Below are positions 1 to 7,776 of a stretch of 17,288 nt of DNA, one piece after another (position 1 is the stretch's first letter; each line of letters begins with the position of its first letter). The DNA comes from Verrucomicrobiota bacterium. Lineage in GTDB: Bacteria > Verrucomicrobiota > Verrucomicrobiia > Opitutales > UBA953. The notes beneath the pieces are model-generated. The model was given only the letters and a program-made list of their open reading frames with translations, searched no databases and was not told the DNA's origin. Where the stretch lies: contig RFRI01000004.1 in NCBI GenBank assembly GCA_009924535.1, forward strand, positions 1-17,288. Reading direction: 5' to 3'. The translations under genes were made by a program, and so were the position numbers.

Positions 1-2214
1 AAACTTACCGCCATCGATTACTGGGCCACCCAGAAGTTGGTCGCAGCCGGCTTGAAGCCTTCGCCGGAAGCCGACCGCTACACGCTCATCCGACGCGTGA
101 CGCTCGACCTGACGGGACTGCCCCCGACGGCCGCCGAAGTCGAAGCCTTCGTCCAAGACAAGCAACCCGACGCTTACGGCCGACTCGTCGACCGCTTGCT
201 GGCTAACCCTCACTACGGCGAACGCATGGGGCTCGATTGGCTGGATGCCGCCCGTTACTCCGACACGAACGGCTTCTCCATCGACGGCGGCCGCCACCTC
301 TGGCTTTGGCGCGATTGGGTCATCCAGGCTTTCAACGACAACAAGCCCTACGACCGCTTCATCGCGGAACAAATCGCCGGCGACCTCATGCCGGATACCG
401 ACGACGGCAAACTCATCGCGACGGGCTTCCAGCGCAACAACATGAATACCCACGAGGGCGGCACGATTCCCGCCGAGAACCTCGTCAACTACAACGCCGA
501 CCGCGTGAAGACCCTCGGAGAGGCTGTCCTGGGCCTGACCCTCGCTTGCGCCCAATGCCACGACCACAAGTTCGACCCGATCAGCCAGAGGGATTACTAT
601 CGCATGTTCGCCTTCTTCAACACCCTCGACGACCGAGCCACCGATGGCAACGCCGGCGTGAACTCACTCCCCTCGGCGCTGCGTAAGACCGTCCTCAAGA
701 CGGATGAGCGCCCCGCCCTGCTCGACCGTATCGCCGCCCTCAACCAGCGCCTGCAGGAGCCCGACCCCAAGGTGCTCGCGCAATGGGAACGCACGCAACA
801 GCAGCGCGAAGCCGATCGGAAGCTCGGCCTCAAACTCATCCCGGTCAAGCTGCTCAAAATCTCCACGCCCAACAGCGGCGGCGGCTTCACCGTCGAAGGC
901 AATCAGTTCAAAGGCATCACCAAGACCGCCTTCGATATCCTGGGCGAAACCCCGCAGGCCGAGGCGCCTATCGCCGGCCTCCGCTTCGTCTTCCCCGATA
1001 CGCTCGCCGCCCCGAAGCCGACCAAGGGCGCTAAGGCCGCCAAAGCGGCCAAGGTGGAGCCCGTCGCAGCCAAGCCCATGGATGAATTTGCCGGACGCTT
1101 CGTGCTCACCGCCGTGGACGTCACCGCGGACAAGGTTGCGGGCGACCAGGTGAACATCCATCGCCTCCAGAAATTCAGTCACATCACCGCCGACGCCTGG
1201 ACCGAGGACTATCCGGCCAAGGACGTACGCGCCTTCAACGTGCTCAATCAAGGCTGGTCGCCCCCGGCGGGCACCGGGACCCACCATCTCACGGTGACCT
1301 TCGCCACGCCGATCACCGCGAAAGACCAACCCTACCTCACTACGCAGGTCTATTTCGGCAACAAGATGGGCGGCGCTCCCAGCGAGGGAGAACTCTTCGC
1401 CTTCACCGGCCACGACGACGGCACCGACCTGCCGGAATTCGTCCTACGCATCCTGAAGACGAAGCCCGCGGAACGCACCGGCGAGCAACAGCAGGCGCTC
1501 TGGGCCTATTGCGCCAAACACTCCGACGAGATGAAAGGCGTCCGTACCGATCTGGCCAACGCCCAGGACCGCACCAAGAGCCTCACGGAACCTCAGTCGA
1601 CCATGGTGATGAACCTCTCGGCCAAACCGCGCGACACGTTCATCCTGAATCGCGGAGACTATTCGCAACCCACGGTGAAGGTCGAAGCCGGCACGCCCTC
1701 CAAGCTGCCCGCCTTGCCCACGGGAGCGCCGGCCAATCGCCTCGGGCTCGCCCAGTGGCTCGTCATGAAGGAAAACCCGCTCACCGCCCGGGTCGCCGTC
1801 AACCGTGTCTGGAAACTCCTCTTCGGCACCGGCATCGTGACGACCGCCTCGGACTTCGGCTTCCAAGGCCAGTGGCCTAGCCACCCCGAGTTGCTCGACA
1901 CCCTTGCGGTCGACTTCGTCGAATCAGGATGGAATCTCAAAGGACTGATCAAGCAGATCGTGACTTCGTCGCGCGGGCGCGGGCGGCGAGCAGAAAAATT
2001 GGGCGCGCGGCAAGCAGATCGGGCAGTTCCCCGGCGACCTCCCAGGTCTTTGTCCAAGACCACGGCGACAAACTCTATCGCCGGTCCATGTATACTTATT
2101 GGAAACGCACGGCCCCGCCAGCCAACATGGTCACGTTCGATGCGCCCAATCGCGAAGTCTGCACCATCAGCCGCAGCAACACCACGACACCTCTGCAGGC
2201 GTTGGTCACCCTGA
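1..2214 (+). CDS. PSCyt2/PSD1 (DUF1549-DUF1553) protein, 5'-partial, N-terminal and central part of a frame-broken gene
   Basis: The frame is open from base 1, so the true start lies outside the window; the TTG at 37 is internal. Residues numbered from base 1: DUF1549 covers about 10-220, with the heme-type motif CAQCH (C183, C186, H187) followed by DHKFDP. A long middle insert follows, with a Lys/Ala-rich linker at bases about 1012-1080. DUF1553 starts near base 1717 (PANRLGLAQWLV, then NRVWKLLFGTGIV). Family resemblance ends at base 1971 after IVTSS; the remainder to the stop at 2212-2214 is out of frame and not like the family. The rest of DUF1553 continues in another frame from 2043. Such proteins are abundant in planctomycetes and verrucomicrobia, usually paired with DUF1501; a role in periplasmic redox or glycan breakdown is suspected but not established. 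The N-terminal PSCyt1-type cytochrome domain, if present, is outside the window. Confidence 0.85.
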   Translation, partial: KLTAIDYWATQKLVAAGLKPSPEADRYTLIRRVTLDLTGLPPTAAEVEAFVQDKQPDAYGRLVDRLLANPHYGERMGLDWLDAARYSDTNGFSIDGGRHLWLWRDWVIQAFNDNKPYDRFIAEQIAGDLMPDTDDGKLIATGFQRNNMNTHEGGTIPAENLVNYNADRVKTLGEAVLGLTLACAQCHDHKFDPISQRDYYRMFAFFNTLDDRATDGNAGVNSLPSALRKTVLKTDERPALLDRIAALNQRLQEPDPKVLAQWERTQQQREADRKLGLKLIPVKLLKISTPNSGGGFTVEGNQFKGITKTAFDILGETPQAEAPIAGLRFVFPDTLAAPKPTKGAKAAKAAKVEPVAAKPMDEFAGRFVLTAVDVTADKVAGDQVNIHRLQKFSHITADAWTEDYPAKDVRAFNVLNQGWSPPAGTGTHHLTVTFATPITAKDQPYLTTQVYFGNKMGGAPSEGELFAFTGHDDGTDLPEFVLRILKTKPAERTGEQQQALWAYCAKHSDEMKGVRTDLANAQDRTKSLTEPQSTMVMNLSAKPRDTFILNRGDYSQPTVKVEAGTPSKLPALPTGAPANRLGLAQWLVMKENPLTARVAVNRVWKLLFGTGIVTTASDFGFQGQWPSHPELLDTLAVDFVESGWNLKGLIKQIVTSSRGRGRRAEKLGARQADRAVPRRPPRSLSKTTATNSIAGPCILIGNARPRQPTWSRSMRPIAKSAPSAAATPRHLCRRWSP
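1972..2042 (+). other. Deletion/frameshift junction inside the PSCyt2/PSD1 gene
   Basis: This 71-base stretch lies where related proteins, from memory, carry roughly 65-75 residues (the TYRQS, LLARGPRFRL, GGPSVKPYQPPGLW region). None of the three forward frames here resembles that region. The frame changes from frame 1 (before) to frame 3 (after). Two similar GC-rich blocks, gggcgcgggcggcgagcag and gggcgcgcggcaagcag, sit inside it, and a 6-bp-stem hairpin (2045-2061) follows immediately. Sequence error, assembly collapse and a real lesion cannot be told apart here. Confidence 0.7.
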
Positions 2215-2531
2215 ATGACGTCCAATTCGTCGAGGCCGCCCGCGGCTTCGCCCAACGCATGATCCGCCAGAGCACCGATGACACGGCCCGCCTCCGCTGG
2301 GCATTCCTCGAGGCCGTCTCCCGCCCTCCCTCCGACAAAGAAGAGGCGGTCATCCTCAGGGCCCTCGCCCGCGAGCGGGCCCGCTATGCCGCGGACAACG
2401 AGCGTGCGGTCAAGGTCCTCAGCCCTGGCGAATCCCCTCGCGACAGCACGATCCCGGCCGCTGAGCACGCCGCTTGGATGCAAGTGGCCACCCTCATCCT
2501 CAATCTCAGCGAAACCGTGACCCGTAACTAA
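2043..2531 (+). pseudogene. C-terminal DUF1553 (PSD1) segment of the same gene, in a shifted frame
   Basis: From base 2043 the frame reads QVFVQDHGDKLYRRSMYTYW, then KRTAPPANMVTFDAPNREVC and TTTPLQALVTLND, which are the conserved end blocks of DUF1553. It ends with a TAA stop at 2529-2531. There is no plausible start for an independent protein: the ATG at 1929 in this frame lies inside DUF1553 sequence that belongs to the other frame. I therefore read it as the tail of the gene beginning before base 1. If the lesion at 1972-2042 is a sequencing or assembly error, the gene is intact and about 50 residues longer at this place. The DUF1501 gene follows after 4 bases, so the two were probably one operon. 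Confidence 0.8.
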
Positions 2532-2535
2532 AGCC

Positions 2536-3996
2536 ATGCATCCGCAACACGAATTCCAGAATCATCTCACGCGCCGCACGTTCATCGGGCAATCCGCCCG
2601 CGGCGTCGGTGGCCTCGCCCTCGGCTCGATGCTCTTCCCGGAGCTGCTGGCCGCCGGCACGAAGACCCGCGAAGGCGGTCTGGCGGGTATTCCGCATTTC
2701 GCCCCCAAGGCCAAACGCGTCCTCTGCCTCTTTCAGTCCGGCGGCCTGTCCCACGTCGACCTTTTCGACAACAAACCCGCCTTGCACGAGTTTGCGGGCA
2801 AAGACCTGCCTCCCTCCATCAAGGGCACCCAGCGCCTCACTGGAATGACTTCGGGACAGAAGGGCTACCCAGTCCGCCCCCCACTCGTGGACGGCAAGGC
2901 CTGCGGCAAGCATGGCACCTGGATCAGCAACCTCCTCCCACACATTCAGACCATCGCGGATGACATCTGTATCATCAAGACCCTGAACACCGAGGCGATC
3001 AATCACGACCCGGCGATCACGTTCATGAACACCGGCAACCAGCAGCCTGGCTATGCCAGCATGGGCGCCTGGGCGAGTTATGGCCTCGGCACCGAGAATG
3101 CCAACCTGCCTGCGTTCATCGCCATGGTCTCCCAAGGCACCGGCAAGAACCCGGGACAGCCGGTCTTCTCCCGCCTGTGGGGCAGCGGCTTCCTGCCCTC
3201 CAATCACCAAGGGGTCGGGCTACGCCCTGGCGCCAATCCGGTGCTCTACCTCCAGAATCCTCCGACCGTCGATGGCGCCCAACGACGGGAACTGCTGGAC
3301 GACCTGGCGACGCTCAACGAAGAACGCGCCCGCGAACTGGGCGACCCGGAGACGATCACCCGTATCAAGGCCTATGAGATGGCCTTCCGCATGCAGACTT
3401 CCGTCCCGGAGCTGGCCGACATCTCCCAAGAATCCAAGGCCACCCTGGACGCTTACGGACCCGAGGTGACCCGCCCCGGATCCTACGCCGCCAACTGCCT
3501 GCTCGCGCGCCGACTGCTCGAACGCGACGTCCGTTTCGTCCAACTATTCCATCGCGGCTGGGATCAGCATATCGCCCTTTCCCGCCAGCTCCCCAACCAG
3601 TGCCACGACATCGACCAACCCACCGCCGCCCTCATCAAGGACCTTAAGGCCCGTGGTTTACTCGAGGACACCTTGGTCATCTTCGCCACCGAGTTCGGAC
3701 GCACCGCCTTCACCCAAGGCGGCTTCGGCAATCCGGCCAGCGGGCGCGATCACCACGGCCGCTGCTTCTCGGTGTTCCTGGCCGGCGGCGGCATCAAGCC
3801 CGGCTTCGAATACGGGGTAACGGATGACTTCGCCTATAATATCGCCAAAGACGGCGTCCATCTCCGCGACCTTCACGCGACGATCCTCCATTGCATGGGC
3901 ATCGATCACGAGCGCTTCACCTACAAGTTCCGCGGCCTCAACGTGAAGCTCACCGGCGTCGAAGAAGCCCACGTCGTCAAGGGCGTGCTGGCCTGA
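2536..3996 (+). CDS. DUF1501 family protein with Tat signal
   Basis: A 486-residue protein of usual length for the family. The N-terminus carries a twin-arginine motif TRRTFIG (R13, R14) followed by a small-residue hydrophobic stretch to about residue 40, so export in folded form by the Tat system is likely. Family blocks are visible: LFQSGGLSHVDLFDNKP near residues 65-81, then LVIFATEFGRT and GRDHHGRCFSVFLAGGG near the C-terminus. DUF1501 has an alkaline-phosphatase/sulfatase-like fold, but its reaction is unknown. It begins 4 bases after the stop of the PSD1 gene, the usual pairing in PVC bacteria, which points to a shared periplasmic process. I chose the ATG at 2536 because it gives the Tat motif its normal position. 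No Shine-Dalgarno sequence precedes it. A hairpin terminator lies downstream. Confidence 0.93.
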   Translation: MHPQHEFQNHLTRRTFIGQSARGVGGLALGSMLFPELLAAGTKTREGGLAGIPHFAPKAKRVLCLFQSGGLSHVDLFDNKPALHEFAGKDLPPSIKGTQRLTGMTSGQKGYPVRPPLVDGKACGKHGTWISNLLPHIQTIADDICIIKTLNTEAINHDPAITFMNTGNQQPGYASMGAWASYGLGTENANLPAFIAMVSQGTGKNPGQPVFSRLWGSGFLPSNHQGVGLRPGANPVLYLQNPPTVDGAQRRELLDDLATLNEERARELGDPETITRIKAYEMAFRMQTSVPELADISQESKATLDAYGPEVTRPGSYAANCLLARRLLERDVRFVQLFHRGWDQHIALSRQLPNQCHDIDQPTAALIKDLKARGLLEDTLVIFATEFGRTAFTQGGFGNPASGRDHHGRCFSVFLAGGGIKPGFEYGVTDDFAYNIAKDGVHLRDLHATILHCMGIDHERFTYKFRGLNVKLTGVEEAHVVKGVLA

Positions 3997-4015
3997 GCGG
4001 GAACGATGTGGACAC

Positions 4016-4048
4016 AAAGAAGGCGGCCTTGGGGCCGCCTTCTTTTTT
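4016..4048 (+). terminator. Rho-independent terminator of the DUF1501 transcript
   Basis: A perfect 13-bp stem (aaagaaggcggcc / ggccgccttcttt) with loop ttgg is followed by further T bases (six T in a row at 4043-4048). It lies 19 bases after the DUF1501 stop and 16 bases before the stop of the convergent metalloprotease gene. On the minus strand the stem is followed only by TTT within the arm and then GTGTCC, so it works mainly for the plus strand, though the stem could also slow transcription from the other side. Confidence 0.9.
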
Positions 4049-4064
4049 ACCGTCACTGATCAGC

Positions 4065-6188
4065 TTAGCGGGAGATCGTGATCGTCGCGGGCGTCGGGAG
4101 ATTCGACAGCACGTCGTAAGTGTAAGCCGGGTAGACCACGCTGGTCACCGAGAAGGTGTAGGTCGCCGAATTGGTCGCGCGCTGCTTGGGCATCTGGATC
4201 GTCACGTAACCGTTGACGTCCGTCTTGGCGGCGGCTGAGCCCGTCACGGAACCGGTCACACGGACATAGACGGCCGCAGACTGAAGCGGCTGTCCGTATT
4301 GGTTGACGACCTGAATCACCGCAGTGCCGGCCACTTCAACGTTCGTCGCCTTGACCCATGAACCGGTCATGGAGGCCACGTGAACGGCGTTCGGCAGAGC
4401 AGCACCCGTGACGGTGATGACCTTGGTCGCGATCGCGGACGGGTTGCCTTGGTTATCCGTGACGGTAAGCGAGGCCGTAAAGGTGCCAGGAGAAGAGTAG
4501 GTGTGAACCGGGTTGGCTAACGTGGAAGTATTGGCGGTGCCTGAAGCGGGGTCGCCGAAATTCCAGCTATAACCGGCGACGACGCCGTCCGGGTCGGTGG
4601 AGGTGCGACCGTCGAAGGCGACGGCCACGGGGCGGACGCCGCCGGTACGGTCAGACGTGATCCGGGCGGTAGGGGCCTGCATCAACTGCTGCCAGGTGCC
4701 GGTGATGCCGTAGCGGCCGAGCGAACCGTAGTTAGTGAAACCGGCACTGGTTCCCACGACCGTGCCGGTGACGCCGGTATTGGTCGGAACCTGACTCGTC
4801 CCCTTGGTGGGATCATAGCCTAGGCCGTTCACCTTAATGTAGTAGGTACCGCCGGTCGGGATGACATAGGTCATCGTCGCGCCCATACCACTCAGCGAAT
4901 AAGAACCGGCGACAGCAGTGCCGCTGGCATTGAGCAACGAGAGGCCGACCTTGAGGTTACCGTTATAATTACGGTACTTGAGGTGAGGCGTGACGGTCAG
5001 CGTCAAGGCGCCCACCCCTGCGGTGATCTTCATCAGGTCGACGTCGGAGCTGTCCGAGATGACGCCGCCGCCGGTGATTGACGTACCAGAGACGACGGTA
5101 GCCGTCGCCAGCGTGTTCCCGTGGTCGTCGGTGACCTTGGGGGCGAAGGTTGAGATAATCGCGATATCGTCTTGGAGACCGCCCGTGGTCTGGGCGTAAG
5201 CGAAGGGATAATCCCCCTTAGACCACTGGTTCAGATTACACGCAGACGGCCAGCCGACCAAGCCGCTGTTGCCCATGATCGGACAGACGGAAGTGATGCC
5301 CGTGTATCCGGTGACGGTGTGGCCGACGGTATAAGCCTGACCGGTACCCGAAGCGGTTTCGCCCCAATGGTTAAGGCCGACGGTATGGCCGACCTCGTGC
5401 GCGACGCAGAGAATAGTCACCTCGACGTTGGTAGTCGTGGGCTTCATCGAGGGGAAGTTATTGTCGATGAAGACGAAATTATTGTCGTCGTTGCCGTTGA
5501 TGGCACCGCCGAAGGAACCGAGGTGCGCGACGCCCATGACTCCGGAGACCCCCATCCAATCCATCACGCTACCACCGATGACGCAGCGCTGACCCCGGGC
5601 CGTCGTCGGAGGCTGCTCGGTGGTGACGTCGATATCCCAAGGGGCGAAATCTTCGGCGACATGGAGCCAGATGTCGCGGATGGCATTCAGGTTAAGCTGG
5701 TCGGTCGCAGAAGTGGTGCCGGAAAGCTTGAAGGCAGGCGTCACGATCGGGGTGGACTGCCACACGCCTGCCGGGGTGGTGTGACCGTTGAAGTCGAGGT
5801 AAAGGACCTTCGAGGCGCCCGGACGGCTATGCAGCTGGAAGGCGCTGGTGGCGGTGACCGTGGGCGGGGTGCCCGTGAAGGTAGAGGTATCCGGGCCGGT
5901 CTGGATAGCCGAAGCAGCGCCGGGCAGAGATCCCACCGGCGCGACGAACTTGCAGGCGTAGAAAAGACGGTTGTCGGCGGAGACGTGGAGGTCGCGGTCC
6001 TTGGCGGCGACCTCCTTGGCCTTGGCGAGGCTCCAGCCGATCTTGCCCGCGGCGATGCTCATGCGCTCGTCAGGCGCTTCGACGGCGACGGCGGCGCCCT
6101 GCAACATGCCGACCGAACCGGGGGCGCCGGCGCCGAAGGCCGAAGCCCAGAGCATCAAGATGTTGAGAACGGAGAACAATTTGGACAT
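4065..6188 (-). CDS. Secreted metzincin-type zinc metalloprotease with PPC, PKD and Ig-like domains
   Basis: A 707-residue protein. Signal peptide at residues about 1-20 (MSKLFSVLNILMLWASAFGA), then a likely propeptide to about 115. The catalytic domain includes VLYLDFNGH (128-136), WDIDV (184-188) and the zinc motif HEVGHTVGLNH (264-274; ligands H264, H268, H274; catalytic E265), then CPIMG with M305 as the probable Met-turn of metzincins. A PPC-like domain follows (about 355-500), a PKD domain (about 506-594, core WNFGD at 542-546) and a C-terminal Ig-like domain (about 600-707). The likely role is extracellular proteolysis, with accessory domains aiding binding or secretion. A start further upstream (to 6359) would overlap the divergent sulfatase and lose the signal peptide, so I chose 6188. 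It is a single-gene unit, and substrate and exact peptidase family are unknown. Confidence 0.88.
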   Translation of the reverse strand: MSKLFSVLNILMLWASAFGAGAPGSVGMLQGAAVAVEAPDERMSIAAGKIGWSLAKAKEVAAKDRDLHVSADNRLFYACKFVAPVGSLPGAASAIQTGPDTSTFTGTPPTVTATSAFQLHSRPGASKVLYLDFNGHTTPAGVWQSTPIVTPAFKLSGTTSATDQLNLNAIRDIWLHVAEDFAPWDIDVTTEQPPTTARGQRCVIGGSVMDWMGVSGVMGVAHLGSFGGAINGNDDNNFVFIDNNFPSMKPTTTNVEVTILCVAHEVGHTVGLNHWGETASGTGQAYTVGHTVTGYTGITSVCPIMGNSGLVGWPSACNLNQWSKGDYPFAYAQTTGGLQDDIAIISTFAPKVTDDHGNTLATATVVSGTSITGGGVISDSSDVDLMKITAGVGALTLTVTPHLKYRNYNGNLKVGLSLLNASGTAVAGSYSLSGMGATMTYVIPTGGTYYIKVNGLGYDPTKGTSQVPTNTGVTGTVVGTSAGFTNYGSLGRYGITGTWQQLMQAPTARITSDRTGGVRPVAVAFDGRTSTDPDGVVAGYSWNFGDPASGTANTSTLANPVHTYSSPGTFTASLTVTDNQGNPSAIATKVITVTGAALPNAVHVASMTGSWVKATNVEVAGTAVIQVVNQYGQPLQSAAVYVRVTGSVTGSAAAKTDVNGYVTIQMPKQRATNSATYTFSVTSVVYPAYTYDVLSNLPTPATITISR

Positions 6189-6219
6189 GAGCGGAAGTGG
6201 TGGGGTGAATCCTACGACT

Positions 6220-6247
6220 ATGTTAGGAGATGAAGGCTTTCTGACAA
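6220..6247 (-). promoter_or_regulatory. Possible sigma-70-like promoter of the metalloprotease gene
   Basis: Read on the minus strand: TTGTCA (6247-6242), a 16-base spacer, then TAACAT (6225-6220). The matches are 5/6 and 4/6 to the classical boxes. Transcription would start near 6213, giving a leader of about 25 bases before the ATG at 6188. The region 6189-6336 is the only divergent space between this gene and the sulfatase. This is pattern matching only. Confidence 0.35.
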
Positions 6248-6336
6248 ACCCATTTTCCTTCAACCCGAAGGTTTTAACCCTATTGCCCTTGAGATAAGTC
6301 GACCTCCGTATTTGCTCCGCCATAACGCTAAACCGC

Positions 6337-7773
6337 ATGCTTCGCCCCCTTTTCCTCACCCTGCTCGCCCTGACCGGGCTGCCCGCCGCCGAAACCGCCC
6401 CTGTCCGTCACCCGAACGTCATCGTCATCCTGGTCGATGACATGGGCCAGACCGACCTCTCCTGCTACGGCAGCCGGTTCTACGAGACGCCCAATGTGGA
6501 CCAGCTCGCCAAGGACGGCGTCCGCTTTTCCAACGGGTACTCGGCTTGCACGGTCTGCTCTCCGACCCGCGCCGCGCTGATGACCGGCAAGTATCCGGCC
6601 CGCCTCCATCTCACCGACTGGATCACCGGTCACGAACGGCCCAAGGCGAAGCTCCGGATTCCTGACTGGCAGAAATTCCTCGCCTTCGAAGAGATCACGA
6701 TCGCCGAACAGTTCAAGTCAGCCGGTTACGCGACCGCCAGCATCGGCAAGTGGCACCTGACGCCCGGACTGAAGGAAGGCGATGAAGCGTACTATCCCGA
6801 TAAGCATGGCTTCGACGTGAACATCGGCGGCTACCATCGCGGCCAGCCCCCTCGCTACGTGTCACCTTACGGCATCCCGACCCTGAAGGACGGCCCGGCC
6901 GGAGAGTTCCTCACCGACCGCGAAGCCAGCGAGGCGGTGAAGTTCATCGAGACCAACAAAGGTAAGCCGTTCTTCATCTACCTGCCCCACTACGCCGTCC
7001 ACCAACCGATCGCCGGTAAGCCCGAGGTCATCGCGAAATTCCAGGACAAGGCCGAGAAGGTCGCGGACCTGAAGCAGAAGAACGCGACCTATGCCGCCCT
7101 GGTCACGAGCGTCGATGATGCGCTGGGCACGATCCGCGCCGCGCTCAAACGCCTGAAGCTCGAAGATAACACGATCATCATCTTCACGACCGATAACGGC
7201 GGCTTGTTGCCGACGACCGACAACTCCCCGCTCCGCGCCGGCAAGGGGTCGGCCTACGAGGGCGGCGTCCGCGTACCGCTCATCGTCTTCTGGCCCGGCG
7301 TGACCAAGATCGGCGCACTCGAAGCCTTTCCGACCATCACGCCCGACCTCTACCCGACGCTGCTCGAGATGACCGGCGTGAAGCCGCTGCAGTCCGTCGT
7401 CGACGGCATCAGCCTCGCGCCTCTCCTTAAGTCCGGCGCCAAGCCCGATCGCGATGCGATCTTCTGGCACTACCCGCACTACCATCCCGGCGGCGCTACG
7501 CCTTACAGCGCCATCCGCAGCGGCGACTTCCGCCTGGTGCACTTCTACGAAGACGACCGCGACGAACTTTACGACCTGGCGAACGACGTCAGCGAAACGA
7601 AGGATCTCGCCCCCTCTCAGCCCGATCGCGCCAAGGCCCTGCGTACGCGCCTCGACGCCTGGCTGAAGTCGGTCGACGCCCAGCTTCCTAAGCCGAACCC
7701 TGCCTACGACCCTGTCGGCGACAAGGCGGGCAAGGCGAAGGGCAAGCAAGCTGCCGCGAAGGTCGGCGAGTAA
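6337..7773 (+). CDS. Secreted S1-family sulfatase (CSPTR type)
   Basis: A 478-residue protein with signal peptide at residues about 1-19. The formylglycine signature CSPTRAALMTG begins at C74, the residue oxidised to formylglycine by FGE. Metal-ligand candidates are D34/D35 (LVDDMGQ) and D286/N287 (TTDNGG); IGKWH (136-140) and H218 (LPHYAVHQP) fit the active-site pattern, so it should hydrolyse sulfate esters. LHLTDWITGH (90-99) is common in planctomycete and verrucomicrobial sulfatases; I cannot name the subfamily or the sugar. The C-terminus ends in a Lys/Ala/Gly-rich tail of about 15 residues. It converges on another sulfatase with only 3 bases between the two stops and is divergent from the metalloprotease. 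No Shine-Dalgarno sequence is present; a TAAA tract ends 5 bases before the ATG. No FGE gene is in the window. Confidence 0.95.
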   Translation: MLRPLFLTLLALTGLPAAETAPVRHPNVIVILVDDMGQTDLSCYGSRFYETPNVDQLAKDGVRFSNGYSACTVCSPTRAALMTGKYPARLHLTDWITGHERPKAKLRIPDWQKFLAFEEITIAEQFKSAGYATASIGKWHLTPGLKEGDEAYYPDKHGFDVNIGGYHRGQPPRYVSPYGIPTLKDGPAGEFLTDREASEAVKFIETNKGKPFFIYLPHYAVHQPIAGKPEVIAKFQDKAEKVADLKQKNATYAALVTSVDDALGTIRAALKRLKLEDNTIIIFTTDNGGLLPTTDNSPLRAGKGSAYEGGVRVPLIVFWPGVTKIGALEAFPTITPDLYPTLLEMTGVKPLQSVVDGISLAPLLKSGAKPDRDAIFWHYPHYHPGGATPYSAIRSGDFRLVHFYEDDRDELYDLANDVSETKDLAPSQPDRAKALRTRLDAWLKSVDAQLPKPNPAYDPVGDKAGKAKGKQAAAKVGE

Positions 7774-7776
7774 GGT

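Noticed and set aside
1659..2537. A 292-codon minus-strand frame across the PSD1 lesion
   Set aside because: It is uninterrupted only because it is antisense; no recognisable domain.
5172..6233. A 353-codon plus-strand frame inside the metalloprotease gene
   Set aside because: Composition is that of an antisense shadow (D/G/R-rich) and the minus strand has clear zinc, PPC and PKD domains.
6189..6359. N-terminal extension of the metalloprotease to 6359
   Set aside because: It would overlap the divergent sulfatase start and place 57 non-signal residues before the signal peptide.
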